Program-made: the position numbers and the translations under genes
Shown here: one piece after another, positions 14,237 through 27,815 of the stretch
How the letters are laid out: each line of letters opens with the position of its first letter
How positions within the stretch are numbered: position 1 is the first letter of the stretch
Notes under the pieces: generated by a model
Seen by the model: the letters and a program-made list of their open reading frames with translations, nothing else
The model's database searches: none
What the model was told of the DNA's origin: nothing
Assembly: GCA_027946365.1 (NCBI GenBank)
Contig: JAPEUQ010000022.1
Coordinates: forward strand, 124,001-188,000
DNA: 64,000 nt
Source of the DNA: Kalmusia sp. IMI 367209
Taxonomy: Eukaryota > Ascomycota > Dothideomycetes > Pleosporales > Didymosphaeriaceae
Direction: 5' to 3'

Positions 14237-16552
14237 AGAACGGCACATCACGGAAAGTAAGAAGAGCTTCGTCTCATTAATCTTTTCGATCAAGCTTTGA
14301 TGTGCGGTCTGTTCAGACGATACGATCATCTATCTGGTACTAGCCCTAATAAATGAAACTACTTAAATAAACTACAAATTTATTGTGTAGTGAACTAAAC
14401 ACGTACACTTGTGATGATGATCGGGCAAAGGACAAGGACTTGTGAAGTGCGATGGATTTTAAGGTCGTCTCAGCCTACAGAAAGCTGAAATCGGAAGCCC
14501 ATCAACAGCATGCTGAGCAGCCCCGGGGGTGAATGTTCGCATTGCGACAAATAAAGTATATACATGCGGATACCTAAGGTGCAGGGTAAGAACGATGTCG
14601 GCTCACTTCCGTTGCAGGCTGCTCGTTGCTATCTCCTAAAGGATTTCTGCCTATGTGACCGCCGTTACTATCGGATAGTAGCAGTAGCTGTAGAGAAAAA
14701 GTTGAAGGTGGGTTCGTGTACAATACACGGCACACATTCCTGCCTTCTCGCCCTTTGGCATTTCTTCTCTCCTCCGCATCATTCTCATCCCAACTTCTTC
14801 ATCACAGCATAACCTGCCCATTCAGCATGCCATATGCATCGATGAACCTTACTTCCCGCTCTTTCATTGTTTTCAACCCAATACCGGACCCAAACCGCCT
14901 CTACTCCATATGGTCGCCTTCTCAGCTTCCTATCCCTAAAGTGCAAACCTCTATTAGGAACCCAAGCTTCGACCTCAGAATGGCTTCACACTGCTATACT
15001 CTCTCTCACTAGAGGGTCACCGCTAGTTTAAGTAAGCGCTGTACTGCAGTTGGAAGCTCGTTCTCATCATCAGTCTAATGCCTCAGCCAGACCAGCTCGG
15101 TTCCGGCACCCTACGTACCGCAAAAGCCTTCTGTCGTTGCACCCAGCGTCCTCCAGCATACACTGTGATGCTTTGATGTGGCATTAATGCATACATGTTG
15201 CTGGGGTTCTAGGATGTGACCAGAAAGCTTTCAAAGGTGAGATGGCTCCCCCGTGACCTGGCGATGGATGCCCGTGATGCTGAAAAGGACTGAGAGGGGA
15301 GATGTGGGTTGACCGCAGGGTATGTACCCCCTTCCCTCGTTGATGACTGATGTGAAAAGAACAGCTGAAGTAGGATCCCATCGTGCGGGTAGGAGAGCCG
15401 GGGTTTTTATCATTGCACAACGCTTTCCTTCCCTACTTACATAGCTAAGTGTGAATTCCACGCAGGTTGACCCAAAGAAATTGGGAACAGATCTCCACTT
15501 AACCGATCCTCGCTTCATTGGAGGCTTCTTCCTCGATCCATTATATCCCTTCCATGATTCATATCGCACTCTACCTCTTCGTTCGGCCCCACTTTCAGTG
15601 GTATGTTCCAAGCCTTCGGTTGCGGACCAGTCATCCTAGCGGTGCTTCTGTTCGGCTATCGGCTCAAGTCATGCATAGTCAGTGGTTGCATAAAGGGTTG
15701 GGCATAAAAGTCTCAATGATATCCAGTAGGCAGTACTCCAGTTGAACCAACGGTACGGCCTTGGAGGATTTGACCTTCATGTTCCTTGGCGTGATGCAGG
15801 ATTTTACTGTGAGCCATGGTTGGCGGCCAGATAACATTACGTAGTCACAATGCGAGATTGTATCATTTGTCTCTGTTTTAATTTTCGTCCTTTTATGTAT
15901 GTTGAGGTTTCGCTAGGATCAATTAAGCTTACGGCGATATAATACAGTGGTTTGCGTACCTTTGGTAATAGCATTACCACCCAAGTCTCTGATTACAATC
16001 GACCATCAACCCATTCGCCATTCCAATGCGCACCCTCGCTCGCGTCATACGTTGCGTCACCAACAATCGGTGCTTGAATGTAGTGCAGCGTTGGTGGCGT
16101 CCTGGTTAAGCGCCCACATGTGGCAAGGCAATTACTTGGACCCAACCATTCTGCTGCTACATCATCGCTGCTTTCAGGACTCTGACCTCGGAGCATCGAA
16201 GACATGTTTACCTAACTTCTAAATACAGTGATTCTAGTGGTCTGAGTGGTACTAACGAGACCATGCTCCGATGATTCATCACTCGCCATGTAGGGACTGA
16301 CAAGAGCGCTCGGTCACCAATTACTTGAAGTAATTAGCCCAAATGTTATATGACTCACACAGCCTCTTTGCCAGCCTAACTTGATGCCGATAAAGAATTA
16401 CTAGAGACATCCGATACAATGGCGTACACACCGAAGAGAAGGTAGATAAGATCACCATCTTTTACATAATCATTAATTGTGGCATCGGCATGACGCTGGT
16501 CTCATCTTCCTCCGACAACGCCGTGTAAATTATTGCAGCTTGCGCAGATACG
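14237..16552. other. Gene-free 2.3 kb
   Basis: Start of the AT-richer, gene-poor part of the window. Small open frames on both strands (for example around 14716-15012 and 15231-15611) show no domain and no believable splice structure. One TGACTCA heptamer is at 16351. I see no repeat family or RNA gene. Confidence 0.45.
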
Positions 16553-17509
16553 CTAGTAATTCTTGCCGTCAAGGTATTCCGCCCAATCCTCCACAACTTG
16601 CTCGTCCCGACGCATCGCCTTCCATTTTTGTTTTGCAGTCTTAGCCGAACCAAGCGTGATCTGTACTAGCTCTTCTAATGTGTCTTGCGCATCCGTGCCC
16701 TCCTGTTCATTTCCTAGTATTCTAGACGCAAGGCTCAAAAGTACGATTAGGGTATATGCAGCATCGTTTCCACAGCTATGTAAATTTTTTGGATGGAAGC
16801 CCAAAAGCATGCAAAGGTCTTTCAAAGAGACGTTCTTTGAGCGATCATCCTTCCAATATAATTCCCGAGCAACCTTCTGGGTGTCCACGACGGCTAATAT
16901 GGGGGCAACTTGTGCAATGTTGAAGCCTGCCATGCTCAAGGTGCAAAGATCTGACTTGATGGCGTGACCTACTACAATAATCGAGCGTCCATCTCCTACT
17001 CTGCTAGGCGATCGGGGGACTCCGGAAGGTTGGAAAGGTCGGAAGTTCTGCGACTGGAAGCACGATTCAACTTCTTCTTCCCTAGGGTAAAAAAACATAT
17101 GTGTCAGAAGGTGGATTCTGTCCCTTGCTTTGACCTTCTGTGCATCGCCATCGAACAGCGCCCGCTTTTGCGTCCGTTTCACACCTGGAGCGCCATATTG
17201 GAAGTTATAAGTATGTGTCCAGAGCATGGAGTGGTCATGATTCTTGAGCCTTTGTGACTTGGATCCTGTGAAGCGTCTTGCATCTAGGACTGATGCACCA
17301 ATCGCGCTGAATCCTTTCTTATTCCCATGCGCAACGTCAAAAGAGACGAATATGGGTAGGCTATTGCTCTTTTCTTCACTGTCCCCGCTGGCAAAGATAT
17401 CCTGGAAGAGGCGTCGCACTTCTACTACTGCATTCGGTTGATCGGACATGTTAGGCAACGGGGACACGGTGTTCCGTAAAAAGTTGAGAGTGAACAGGTG
17501 CACTCGCAT
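16553..17509 (-). CDS. Gfd2/YDR514C-like RNase H-fold protein
   Basis: Single exon, up to 318 aa. A second in-frame ATG at 17449 (MSDQPNAVVEV) has an A at -3 and may be the true start, giving 298 aa. The fold signature is that of the Gfd2/YDR514C C-terminal domain, a DEDD-type exonuclease relative: a first strand FVSFDVAHG, a VGHAIKSDLCTL block in the middle, and a terminal NDAAYTLIVLL block. These carry three of the expected acidic positions (Asp in FDVA, SDL and NDAA). The usual Glu two residues after the first Asp is Ala here, so catalysis is doubtful. Yeast Gfd2 is linked genetically to mRNA export; the role here is not known. An isolated gene with gene-free DNA on both sides. Confidence 0.75.
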   Translation of the reverse strand: MRVHLFTLNFLRNTVSPLPNMSDQPNAVVEVRRLFQDIFASGDSEEKSNSLPIFVSFDVAHGNKKGFSAIGASVLDARRFTGSKSQRLKNHDHSMLWTHTYNFQYGAPGVKRTQKRALFDGDAQKVKARDRIHLLTHMFFYPREEEVESCFQSQNFRPFQPSGVPRSPSRVGDGRSIIVVGHAIKSDLCTLSMAGFNIAQVAPILAVVDTQKVARELYWKDDRSKNVSLKDLCMLLGFHPKNLHSCGNDAAYTLIVLLSLASRILGNEQEGTDAQDTLEELVQITLGSAKTAKQKWKAMRRDEQVVEDWAEYLDGKNY

Positions 17510-19676
17510 AGTAGGTTGAAGCCAAACAGGAAGATTAATCGTTCTCGTGATAAAGGTCTAATACTTTGAGATCTCCGTATTGTTGTGCTATAAGAGCAAG
17601 GAAACTTTGCCCACTGCAACGAATATTTATTGAGTGTAACGGTCGATGACGTCGACGGAGGGGCAAAAGACCTGTTGAGGGCTTCAAGGATGGTACTGTA
17701 CCAAGCCACTGAAGGAAGGACGGGCCAAGGACAGGTGGACAATGGATTTTTACCTTTATACATTATCTCTAATACGCTATCACACTATTATAACCCTCCT
17801 GGAAGGTCTCGTTTGGATAATTTTACTGGCACACCACTTGAAGCCACTCCGTCTCACATCTTGAGTCCTCCGACGTGTCCTCAATTTCTTGGTGGTCATT
17901 AGTCAGCTCCTCTGTGACAACGCGCTCAGTGAGAGCCCAGACGCAGGCACCAAAAGTTCAACTACCCAGCAAGATAGGTATAAATATGTACAGTGCGATC
18001 GCAATAGAGGCTCGCTATCTTGCTACTTGCCATATCGTCATTATTGCTCACTTCTGTCCTGAATTATTTCAAAGCAATCTGGACAACGTTCGCTGATAAA
18101 AAAAATAACAAGCGCAAAGCGTGAATCGAACCCACCGCTTCTCCTCCACCCCAAAAAAAATACCTATGCCGGGATTCACACCCGCCCTACACACCCAGCC
18201 TTGCGACCTTTGGAGCTTTCCCTGTAACCTTTCTAAGCAAATGCAACCCAATCACCCCGGTGGTGTGTAAGGACTCGAGCTAATGAGACCCGCCTCTCTT
18301 AACGGGAACCATAGGTACTAGATTTCTGTGATTGTAAAAATAATATAGTCTTGAAAAAGATGAGATTCTACTGAGAGTCAGATTGCCTCGCACGCTGGCT
18401 TTCAAATTGAAGAGGAAGTAGGGACGGGAAGAAGTAGGAAGGCTAGACAGCGTTATGGCAAGAGCGCACAGCTGTCCGTAGAGAAGGTGCGGATAACATG
18501 AACACGGAACTTTGCCTGACACGCAAGACTTCAACGAAGACCACCCAACGGATGTACCCGATCATAGGACATAAGGATTAAACAGCAGACAATATACTAG
18601 AGGATCGACCCTAAATCTTACCTCTGACGGTCTGTTTTCCTATCCGTTTTCTCAGAATTGGATCACTAACCTGGGTTCAAGCATGCTTAGTCCTTTTTTG
18701 GAGTTCCCTGCAGCGGCCACGGATACTCTCTTTACTACCGGTGAAAGCATCGTGGAAGCACGACCTGTCTTGCATGCCTGCGTCTGCGGGGGCTACCGTG
18801 CGCGCGCTGGGCCGCGTCCGACCCTTCATCACAGTCTCTAGAATCGCGCCTTCCCGTTGTTGCCCTTGTCACGTAGTCGCACTTTTCTAGTCGATCAGCT
18901 TGTCAAGGGTCTTACCTTTTCCACGTCCGATGTGATCTGCTGTCACAGACTCCTTGACTGACATTGGAGTCTCAGCTTTGCAGTGATTGTATCGTGGAAG
19001 TGTCGTGGCTCTTGAGCTAACTCCAGTACCATGTGCATCCGTCAGGCATGTAACGAAAGCGATCGAATCGGCATCGGCTCACTCTTAGGTCTTGTCACAA
19101 GTAGCGTGTTAAGGCTTAGGAAGATGTCAGTGATGGTATTAGAATCGTGTATAGTGTTCTAGCGAGGATCCTGTGACCACAAGAAAAAGGAAGAAGTAGA
19201 ATTTCCGGTGCTGCTGTAGACAATTTATTCGCGATCATTTCATAGCACTGTGACCTCGGGAACCTCGTCTAGTACTACACTTAGAACCAAACGCGAAGGT
19301 TACCGCAACACCAACTCGTCTGGGTTGCTCTGGATTCTTGATTGCCGTATGCCATTTGACTGAGCCAAAAACAACGTGTTCTTGAAAAGGCCTGTCTTGC
19401 GCGCTCGGTTGTGAAGTATACCTCTCCATGCTGTCACGGGACCAAGTCTTGATGATACGAGTAAGCGACTTCTTGTAACGTTGACGATGGGTCTTCCACT
19501 GATTGTGGAAGCTGAACGAATGGGCAGCTATGAAATTTTCATTACAATTCAGGCAGTGAGCAATGAGAGAATATCCTAGACGTGCACGTTTCTAATGAGC
19601 CATGTTGACGGCATTCAGTCGCTGATGCTGGCGCTGTGTGTTAGGGCTGAAGTGGGGCGCTTGACGCAAGCGGTAA
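17510..19676. other. Gene-free 2.2 kb before lysyl-tRNA synthetase
   Basis: No open frame with a domain. It includes a stretch with tRNA-like internal promoter motifs on the minus strand (about 18090-18270), listed separately. The remainder is mixed-composition sequence without visible repeats. Confidence 0.45.
18090..18270 (-). other. Possible Pol III / tRNA-like relic
   Basis: Read on the minus strand, an A-box-like TTGCTTAGAAAGG is followed about 50 nt later by a T-arm-like GTGTGAATCCCGG, then a run of eight T. A second B-box-like GGGTTCGATTCA and another T run lie some 40-60 nt further on. Acceptor-stem pairing is absent for either unit, so this is not a functional tRNA as it stands. It could be a decayed tRNA pair or a tRNA-derived SINE copy. 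Confidence 0.25.
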
Positions 19677-19721
19677 TGAGTCACCAGCCTCGGTGGTCAG
19701 TGCATAGTGGCTGGTGACTCA
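19677..19721. promoter_or_regulatory. Inverted pair of Gcn4/CpcA-type sites
   Basis: A perfect 13-bp inverted repeat with arms at 19677-19689 (TGAGTCACCAGCC) and 19709-19721 (GGCTGGTGACTCA), 19 bp apart. Each arm carries a TGASTCA heptamer, the core bound by the bZIP activators Gcn4, CPC1 and CpcA of general amino acid control. The pair ends 95 bp before the lysyl-tRNA synthetase ATG at 19816, and aminoacyl-tRNA synthetase genes are known targets of this regulon. Binding itself is inference. Confidence 0.65.
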
Positions 19722-19815
19722 CTAAAAACGTATGGCGGGGTTCTCTGACTCCCCCACCAATTTTTTCCTGAAGAGTAGACAGACGACCGCAACACGAACA
19801 CCAGCTGCAGTAACC

Positions 19816-22030
<2,215 letters not shown>

Positions 22031-25000
22031 GAGGTGACTCGTGTGTAGCTCGGTCTTTAAAATTGTCATCATAGCTAATGTGTAGTAGCGCATTAGTAAC
22101 CCGAGCTGAGGTGGGAGATCGGCCAATCCATGTCTTGGTGTCCAGGTTCCGTAAATGGGAAATCTGAGAGCTTGACATTGGGGATTGGGGGCATGAAAAA
22201 CATGGGAGGGATTGAGCCACCTGTATGCATCAACTGTGGACCGTTTTTCTTATTTGCATAACATTGGGCCAAATGGTGGTGGCTTTATTACTGCGAACTT
22301 ATGTCAGTATTTTCCGCAGAAGATCCTTTGGTCGCAAACAATATCTCACCACCTATTTCTGCTCTTCGAGTTTCACCCATTATAAATCATGGGTCTCTGA
22401 TTGTAATCTGCTCTGTCGTCTTGGTTTGCACAGCGCAGACGGTACACTTGCTGCCACACTGCCATGGCGCACGGCGGCTTAATTTGATACTCTTGCTGAC
22501 GGTCGTCACCACGGTACAAGATATCCAGAATCGACGTCTCCGACATCCGAGCTGTGACTTCCGTCTGCATCGTTACTCCACCGCCTCAACAAGGCCGAAT
22601 TCTCGACCACCCCACCACCAATAGCCGCCTCCTCCTCCTCCTCCTCCTCCTCCTCCTCCTCCTCCTCCTCCTCCTCCTCCTGCTCCTCCTGCTCCTGCTC
22701 CTCGTCGTCGTTGTAGCAATGCGAAGACGAATCGCGCGGTCGAGTGACGCCGACACCCCTGTTAAACATACCGATGGAAAACGGAGAATCCAGGGAGGTG
22801 AAAACCCCGTGAAAAACACACCCTAGGGATGACTAAGACCTTGCCGTGATCATAGGGCTACCTACACTTAACACACACTCACACACGTCAAAAAATATGA
22901 AAGTACGAACGAGATCTTCGCTGCTCGCTCAATCTGCATCTTTGAATTTGCTCAGTAATATCAGGCATATTCACACTCTTTCTCAATGCCTAAGCTAGAT
23001 CACAGTACTCATCGCTCATTAGCCAGAAGTACGTCGCCGTCGGGGAGAGTATTTCCAGGCACGACGTCGTCCAAGATGTTATTTCCTCCTGCAGCTCTTT
23101 CGAGTTGTGGAATTATTCATTCCTTTTCCCTTCTAGAACATATCCAACGCATCTTCTAAGACGATAGCTTCTTCCTCCTGTAAGCCCAATTACGTTATGA
23201 GGGACGCATGCGATGCTAAGGATCACTCAAGTCTAACATTGGCGACGTATTTTTTTGGTCGAATTGCACGATAAGATGGTGTCTAATGATTGACCATTGT
23301 ATCTTTCTACACAACGCCGCCAGCTTTGATAATTTTATACCGGGTAAGAACTTCTGATGCTTAATCTGCTGGTATATTGAAGTTCTTTGTGGGATTGATC
23401 CCGAAGGGGTCGAAGCATTGGTGCTTTCTCACGCTTACGGGCAAAGAGTCGACAGAGGCTTGCCTCGCATGTTTAGCCGCTAATTTTCATGTTGACTATA
23501 ATCTTCCGGGATGCTGTCTAGAGATTTGCGCCACTGCAAATCCCTTTCCTCTCTCCAATGCCACCTATTCCGCTGAATTTTCTGTGGATCGATTCCCGAT
23601 AGACAGCACCTAATTTCTGCTAGAAATATGAAAGCGGTATCGTGCGGGGTTCTCATTGTAAGCCTTGTCTCGGTGAGCCAGTTGCGAGAGGTGCCCGACT
23701 CGGAGGAAGAGGAGAAAAATTCCTAACCATTATTTGGGGCCTTGATGGTGTTATAGAATGAGTCCTATATCTCGCCTGTGATTAGCTATCTTCTACATGT
23801 GGTGGTCTGATTCATCTCCTTCCAACTACCGCACACTACAGTATGCCAAATGCATCCAGGCTCCAGGCCCAGGAAGGTCAATGATACCATAGGTACCAGG
23901 CGTGTGATCGTTTGCCTGATTCCTTCTGCAGTCCTTTATAGAGACTAAGTGTTCGCCTACAAGATAACCCTGTTGTCGTATGTTACCTTGATATGAGCGG
24001 AGATTTGATAATCGTGCGTCATCGGCTACTATGTGTGCTCGTAAAATCTTGAAGTTGCGATCCATTCTACACAGATCCGTCCTTCAATCTCCTCTAGATT
24101 TGCTGCTTGGCGCGTCGATCTTATCAAACTTGGGAAACAAAGGCTTCGGCTAGGCCTTCAATATCATCCTAAGAAACGACAAGTCGAACACGATCAAGGT
24201 CATCGAAGCAGCTCCTCAGAACTCTGGGCGACGGTGCGGCATGTCGGAAGCGCGATGTAGGTAAGGAGGAGGATCTCAATTTTGAAAGCGACTACGAGAC
24301 GGGTTACACCTCTTTAGTACACATCATTTTGCGTGAAAAACAGCATGCTGTTGCAGGGTTCAGTTTGCCAATTTACCGTGAATTAGCATTGCAAGGCTTC
24401 ACGTGGGCGTGTACGGTTCCTTGCACTAGTGTGGACGCTGTTCACGCTAACCCTATCAGGCATACTAGTGACTCGCCGTTTACAACATCCAGGAGTGTCG
24501 CACCTCCGGAAGCAGTATTTCAGTGACCAGTAAGACTCGCGACACAATAAAGAGTAGAATTCTGGCCCGCTATACCGTCTGTTGAGTGACCATAAAAGGA
24601 AACTTAGCACTGAATATGAGCAGGTTGCAGCTCAACACGAAGGTCATGCCTTTTTAAAGCTAAGGCCCGGTCTTGACAGAGACACTAAGGTCCTCAAAAC
24701 AACGACAAGATTATTGAGAACGAACAATTTGCTACCAGCACTGCAGCAGTGTTCATTTTTACAAACCCTAACATATCAAGTCCCGACCGCTAAGCTTTCA
24801 GCGTTGGCTCCTAAAACATTGGTTACATCACTTCTTCTTTCGCCTCTTTTCCTTCTCTTATGAGTGTTGGATGAAGCATAGACGCGACCCCGGGCGAACG
24901 TGTACAACGCGCGCTCTGCACGTTATTGTGTGGCCTACATGCATTACGATTTTTAGTTTAAAATCGCTATATAAAGAGGTACCAAAGAGCTGGCTTACAG

Positions 25001-25386
25001 AAGACCAGTTATAGAATTGTTTTGTTTACCTCAGAGCAGTTGCGCAATGCAGCTTTATTCCACGAAAAAAAAGCAGCGGCGTACATAGGTTAATTCACCG
25101 AGACTAAGCCCAGCTCCCAAAGTAGTGACGCCAGGCACCAGGGTACTAACAATCTATCGTCATCCAGCCGTCAGTACCCGCCCATAAATTCGACCAGTAT
25201 GCCAACTCATTTCCTTGCATAATCAGATATGGTGGCCACATGCGGCCACTGCGCCCATTCTGCGGGTGAAACCACGAAACATATTTTGCCTTTCCTCGAC
25301 CCAAACTTCAAGCTTTAAATTCTGACACTTCCCCAACATCCTTGACGTGCAAAACACTGAAGCACTCTTCGGCCCATTTGCATTTT
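22031..25386. other. Gene-poor 3.4 kb with a trinucleotide repeat
   Basis: No gene recognised. Open frames at 23377-23613 and 24582-24863 begin at TTG and have no domain, although the second has coding-like composition and could be a decayed exon. The tract around 22627-22713 is a CCT microsatellite. The stretch looks like neutral or decayed sequence flanking the Snu13 gene. Confidence 0.45.
22627..22713. repeat. (CCT)n microsatellite
   Basis: About 18 near-perfect CCT units (to about 22681) are followed by a degenerate portion with TGCTCCTCC-type interruptions and a short GTC run. Poly-Leu and poly-Glu frames here are artefacts of the repeat. Confidence 0.95.
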
Positions 25387-25810
25387 TCAGACAGCGATCC
25401 TCTCCACAGCATCCCTCATGCTCTTGATCTGGCCCCCCAAGTCACTCGCCTCATTTGTCGTGATGCTAACAGCGATGACCGCGCGACTAACGCCGCAAGC
25501 TCTTCCAAGTGCCGCCTTGCTCTTGACGTATACGAATGGAACGTTCTTGTCCTCGCAGAGGAGCGGGAGGTGGAGAAGAATGGCGAGAGGGGAGGTATCG
25601 CTCGCGAGTATGATAAGCTCAGCTATGCCGCGGTTCAAAGTTTTGGTCGCTGTATTGATTAGAGACAATTATCTAGCTGTGAAGAAGACCTTTACCTTCG
25701 TTCGCTCCCTTGCGCATTTGCTTGTAATGACTTGCTTGCTGAACCAAGTCAAGAAGCTGTTGCGACAGATCTTCGTCGGCGAGCGGCCATGCTGCAGAAT
25801 CGGCGGACAT
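25387..25810 (-). CDS. snu13: Snu13, U4 snRNP / box C/D snoRNP protein (15.5K)
   Basis: Two exons on the minus strand, 25810-25696 and 25649-25387, with a 46-bp intron, giving 125 aa; the family is about 126. It belongs to the L7Ae/L30e/S12e RNA-binding family and binds K-turns in U4 snRNA and in box C/D snoRNAs, nucleating the U4/U6.U5 tri-snRNP and rRNA-methylation snoRNPs in the nucleus. The RNA-binding signature is intact: [30 protein letters not shown] and [14 protein letters not shown]. The first exon ([15 protein letters not shown]...) was recovered from splice signals and matches the family's N-terminus. An essential single-copy gene in most fungi, it is here stranded between about 3 kb of gene-free DNA on one side and 2 kb on the other. 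Confidence 0.95.
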
Positions 25811-27815
25811 AATCGATTTGGTGTGGGTAGTATTCGAGCGATATAGCGACAAGCGAACGTGCTACAAGCGACACACAAGAGGCAACGCGCCGTGGGTTGT
25901 GGGTGGTGAGGATATATGTGGTCGAAAATTCTGCCGTTAACAGAATTATTTCTCTGGTGAGGCAGTTCTTGGCGTAAAGATTACATAAGTCTAGTGGAGA
26001 AGGCAGCAGCGAGTAACGTGATTTGGAGCCTCGCCCACGCTAGCGTTGTCATCGGTTCCCATCGCACCAGTGTTGAGCTGCGGTGATTTGTTGACTTCGT
26101 TGAATTATCACGATTATCAGTTGCCTGAATGCTGACCTTGGAAAAAATTGGAGTCATCAGTCTGCTTCCCTGCGTGAGCAGCCTCTCGAACGTCCAGAAC
26201 TCCGATTCGCTTCATTGCTTCAAATGTATTTCCACAGGCCCCATCTGTAATAGTTGACTCTACAGAGTAGAGAAAAAGGACTGAATGAAGCCCTGATCAT
26301 TGCAGAGCCTGAGACTATGTACGATACTTTTCACGTGATGTATATCACGTGACCTACATGTAAACACCGCACCGTCGTTGCTAACCCCAAGCAGCCTATT
26401 CAGATCCGCGGAGTTCCGAAATTCTGTTTCTTGGCAATCTAACAGGTTTTTGTGCCCTGTTGAGAACATTATGACCTCGCTACAATCAATCTCAAGAAGC
26501 AACAGGCTATCCCTCTAACGCCGAAGGTTATGCTCGGGACACCCCAATCTTATAAGGCGCGGCAGCCCACCTGATCACCGTAGAGCACTAACGTCGCCTA
26601 AGCGCCAGGCTCAATTACGATCGTCTTTTCTTCATTCGCCTTGTAATTGTAGTTTCTTTAGACTGACAGAAACACGTCTACACTTCTAGTTTGACCATTC
26701 GAAAACAGGACGAACGCCTTATTAGACCCCGTGTTGCTCGAGGCGAGCTCAGTTCTTCGCAAAGCTCTCAAAAAACTATGAGATGACCAGTGAGAAACAT
26801 GCCACCGTTGAGACTATTTATCCCTCTCAGTTCATACGTGAAATTCTATTCAAGAATACACACCAATCCACGAAGTAATATTCGATGCTGTTCAGCTCCT
26901 CGCCCACACTCGCTGCTTAGGCAGTATTGAGCTTATCTCTCTTCCACCAATTGTTCAAAATCTACTTTTATTGTAGAGAGATTTCTACGCCGTTCGAAGC
27001 TCCACGTTCAAGGCGTAATGTCACGGAAGATCATCCCCACGATGAACTCAAGGAGAGTGGAGGAGGTTCTTTGGTTTATTTGACCTTTAAAGACGCAACT
27101 GGAGATGCTTGGGAGGAAATACCAGCAGCATATTATCTATACGAACGTATTGCGGATACTTGAACTTAGTGAGGGGACGGCAGCACACTTTACTCCGTCG
27201 ACAGAGGTAATTGAGCGAGTTTAGGGCCTAAGAATGTAGGTGGGTGACGGGCGGATAAGATATCTCATGGCCCGCCGACGCAGGTCGGTCGACAAGGTTC
27301 GAAGAGACTACCAACTTGCAAGGGTGTGCGGGTATTGTCAAGCTCTCCACTTTTCTAATGCCAAGCACATTAAAGTCTTTTAATAGAATTGAACCAGCAC
27401 TTCAGTACGCATAATATGACTCGTCTATCTTAGTGGTTTTATGCTTTGTTTGATTACATACGCCCTCCGTGTACCTATCGACTTCTGATTTCAAGGGCTA
27501 TATTCGACCTATGGTGGTTTTTCGACTGATTCACCGTCGACGAAGCGGCAAACTTAAGTGACCTCCCTGTCCTCTGCCAAGCCACTAGTCGATCACCCCA
27601 CCATCTGCACCAACATGCACCGTGACATTTGGGATACTAGTTGACATCGAGCGATCATCGACACCCGCAGGCGGAGTAGAGGAAGATGGTTAAACTTCCA
27701 AGAGGAGCTACTAGCAAAGACGCCCGAGTCGCTGCCGGACATGGTCTTCTACAGTGGAACCGTTTCTATGTACGATTCACGTCGTACATACGCAATAGTC
27801 TAATAACTCAGCTTA
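25811..27815. other. Gene-poor 2 kb upstream of snu13
   Basis: Promoter of snu13 followed by sequence without a supported gene. Two TCACGTGA octamers lie at about 26331 and 26344. An exon-like open segment at 26969-27163 (plus) is described separately. The rest shows nothing I can name. Confidence 0.45.
26969..27163 (+). other. Exon-like fragment, unknown
   Basis: After a TTGTAG acceptor-like site the frame EISTPFEAPRSRRNVTEDH runs into VYLTFKDATGDAWEEIP and a stop. The composition is coding-like. The FKDATG stretch loosely recalls fungal ubiquitin-like domains, in which a strand ends in FKDAxGR. No upstream exon or ATG was found, so this may be a gene remnant. Confidence 0.2.

Noticed and set aside
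22506..22826. Poly-Leu, poly-Glu and poly-Arg frames.
   Set aside because: Created by the CCT microsatellite at 22627-22713.
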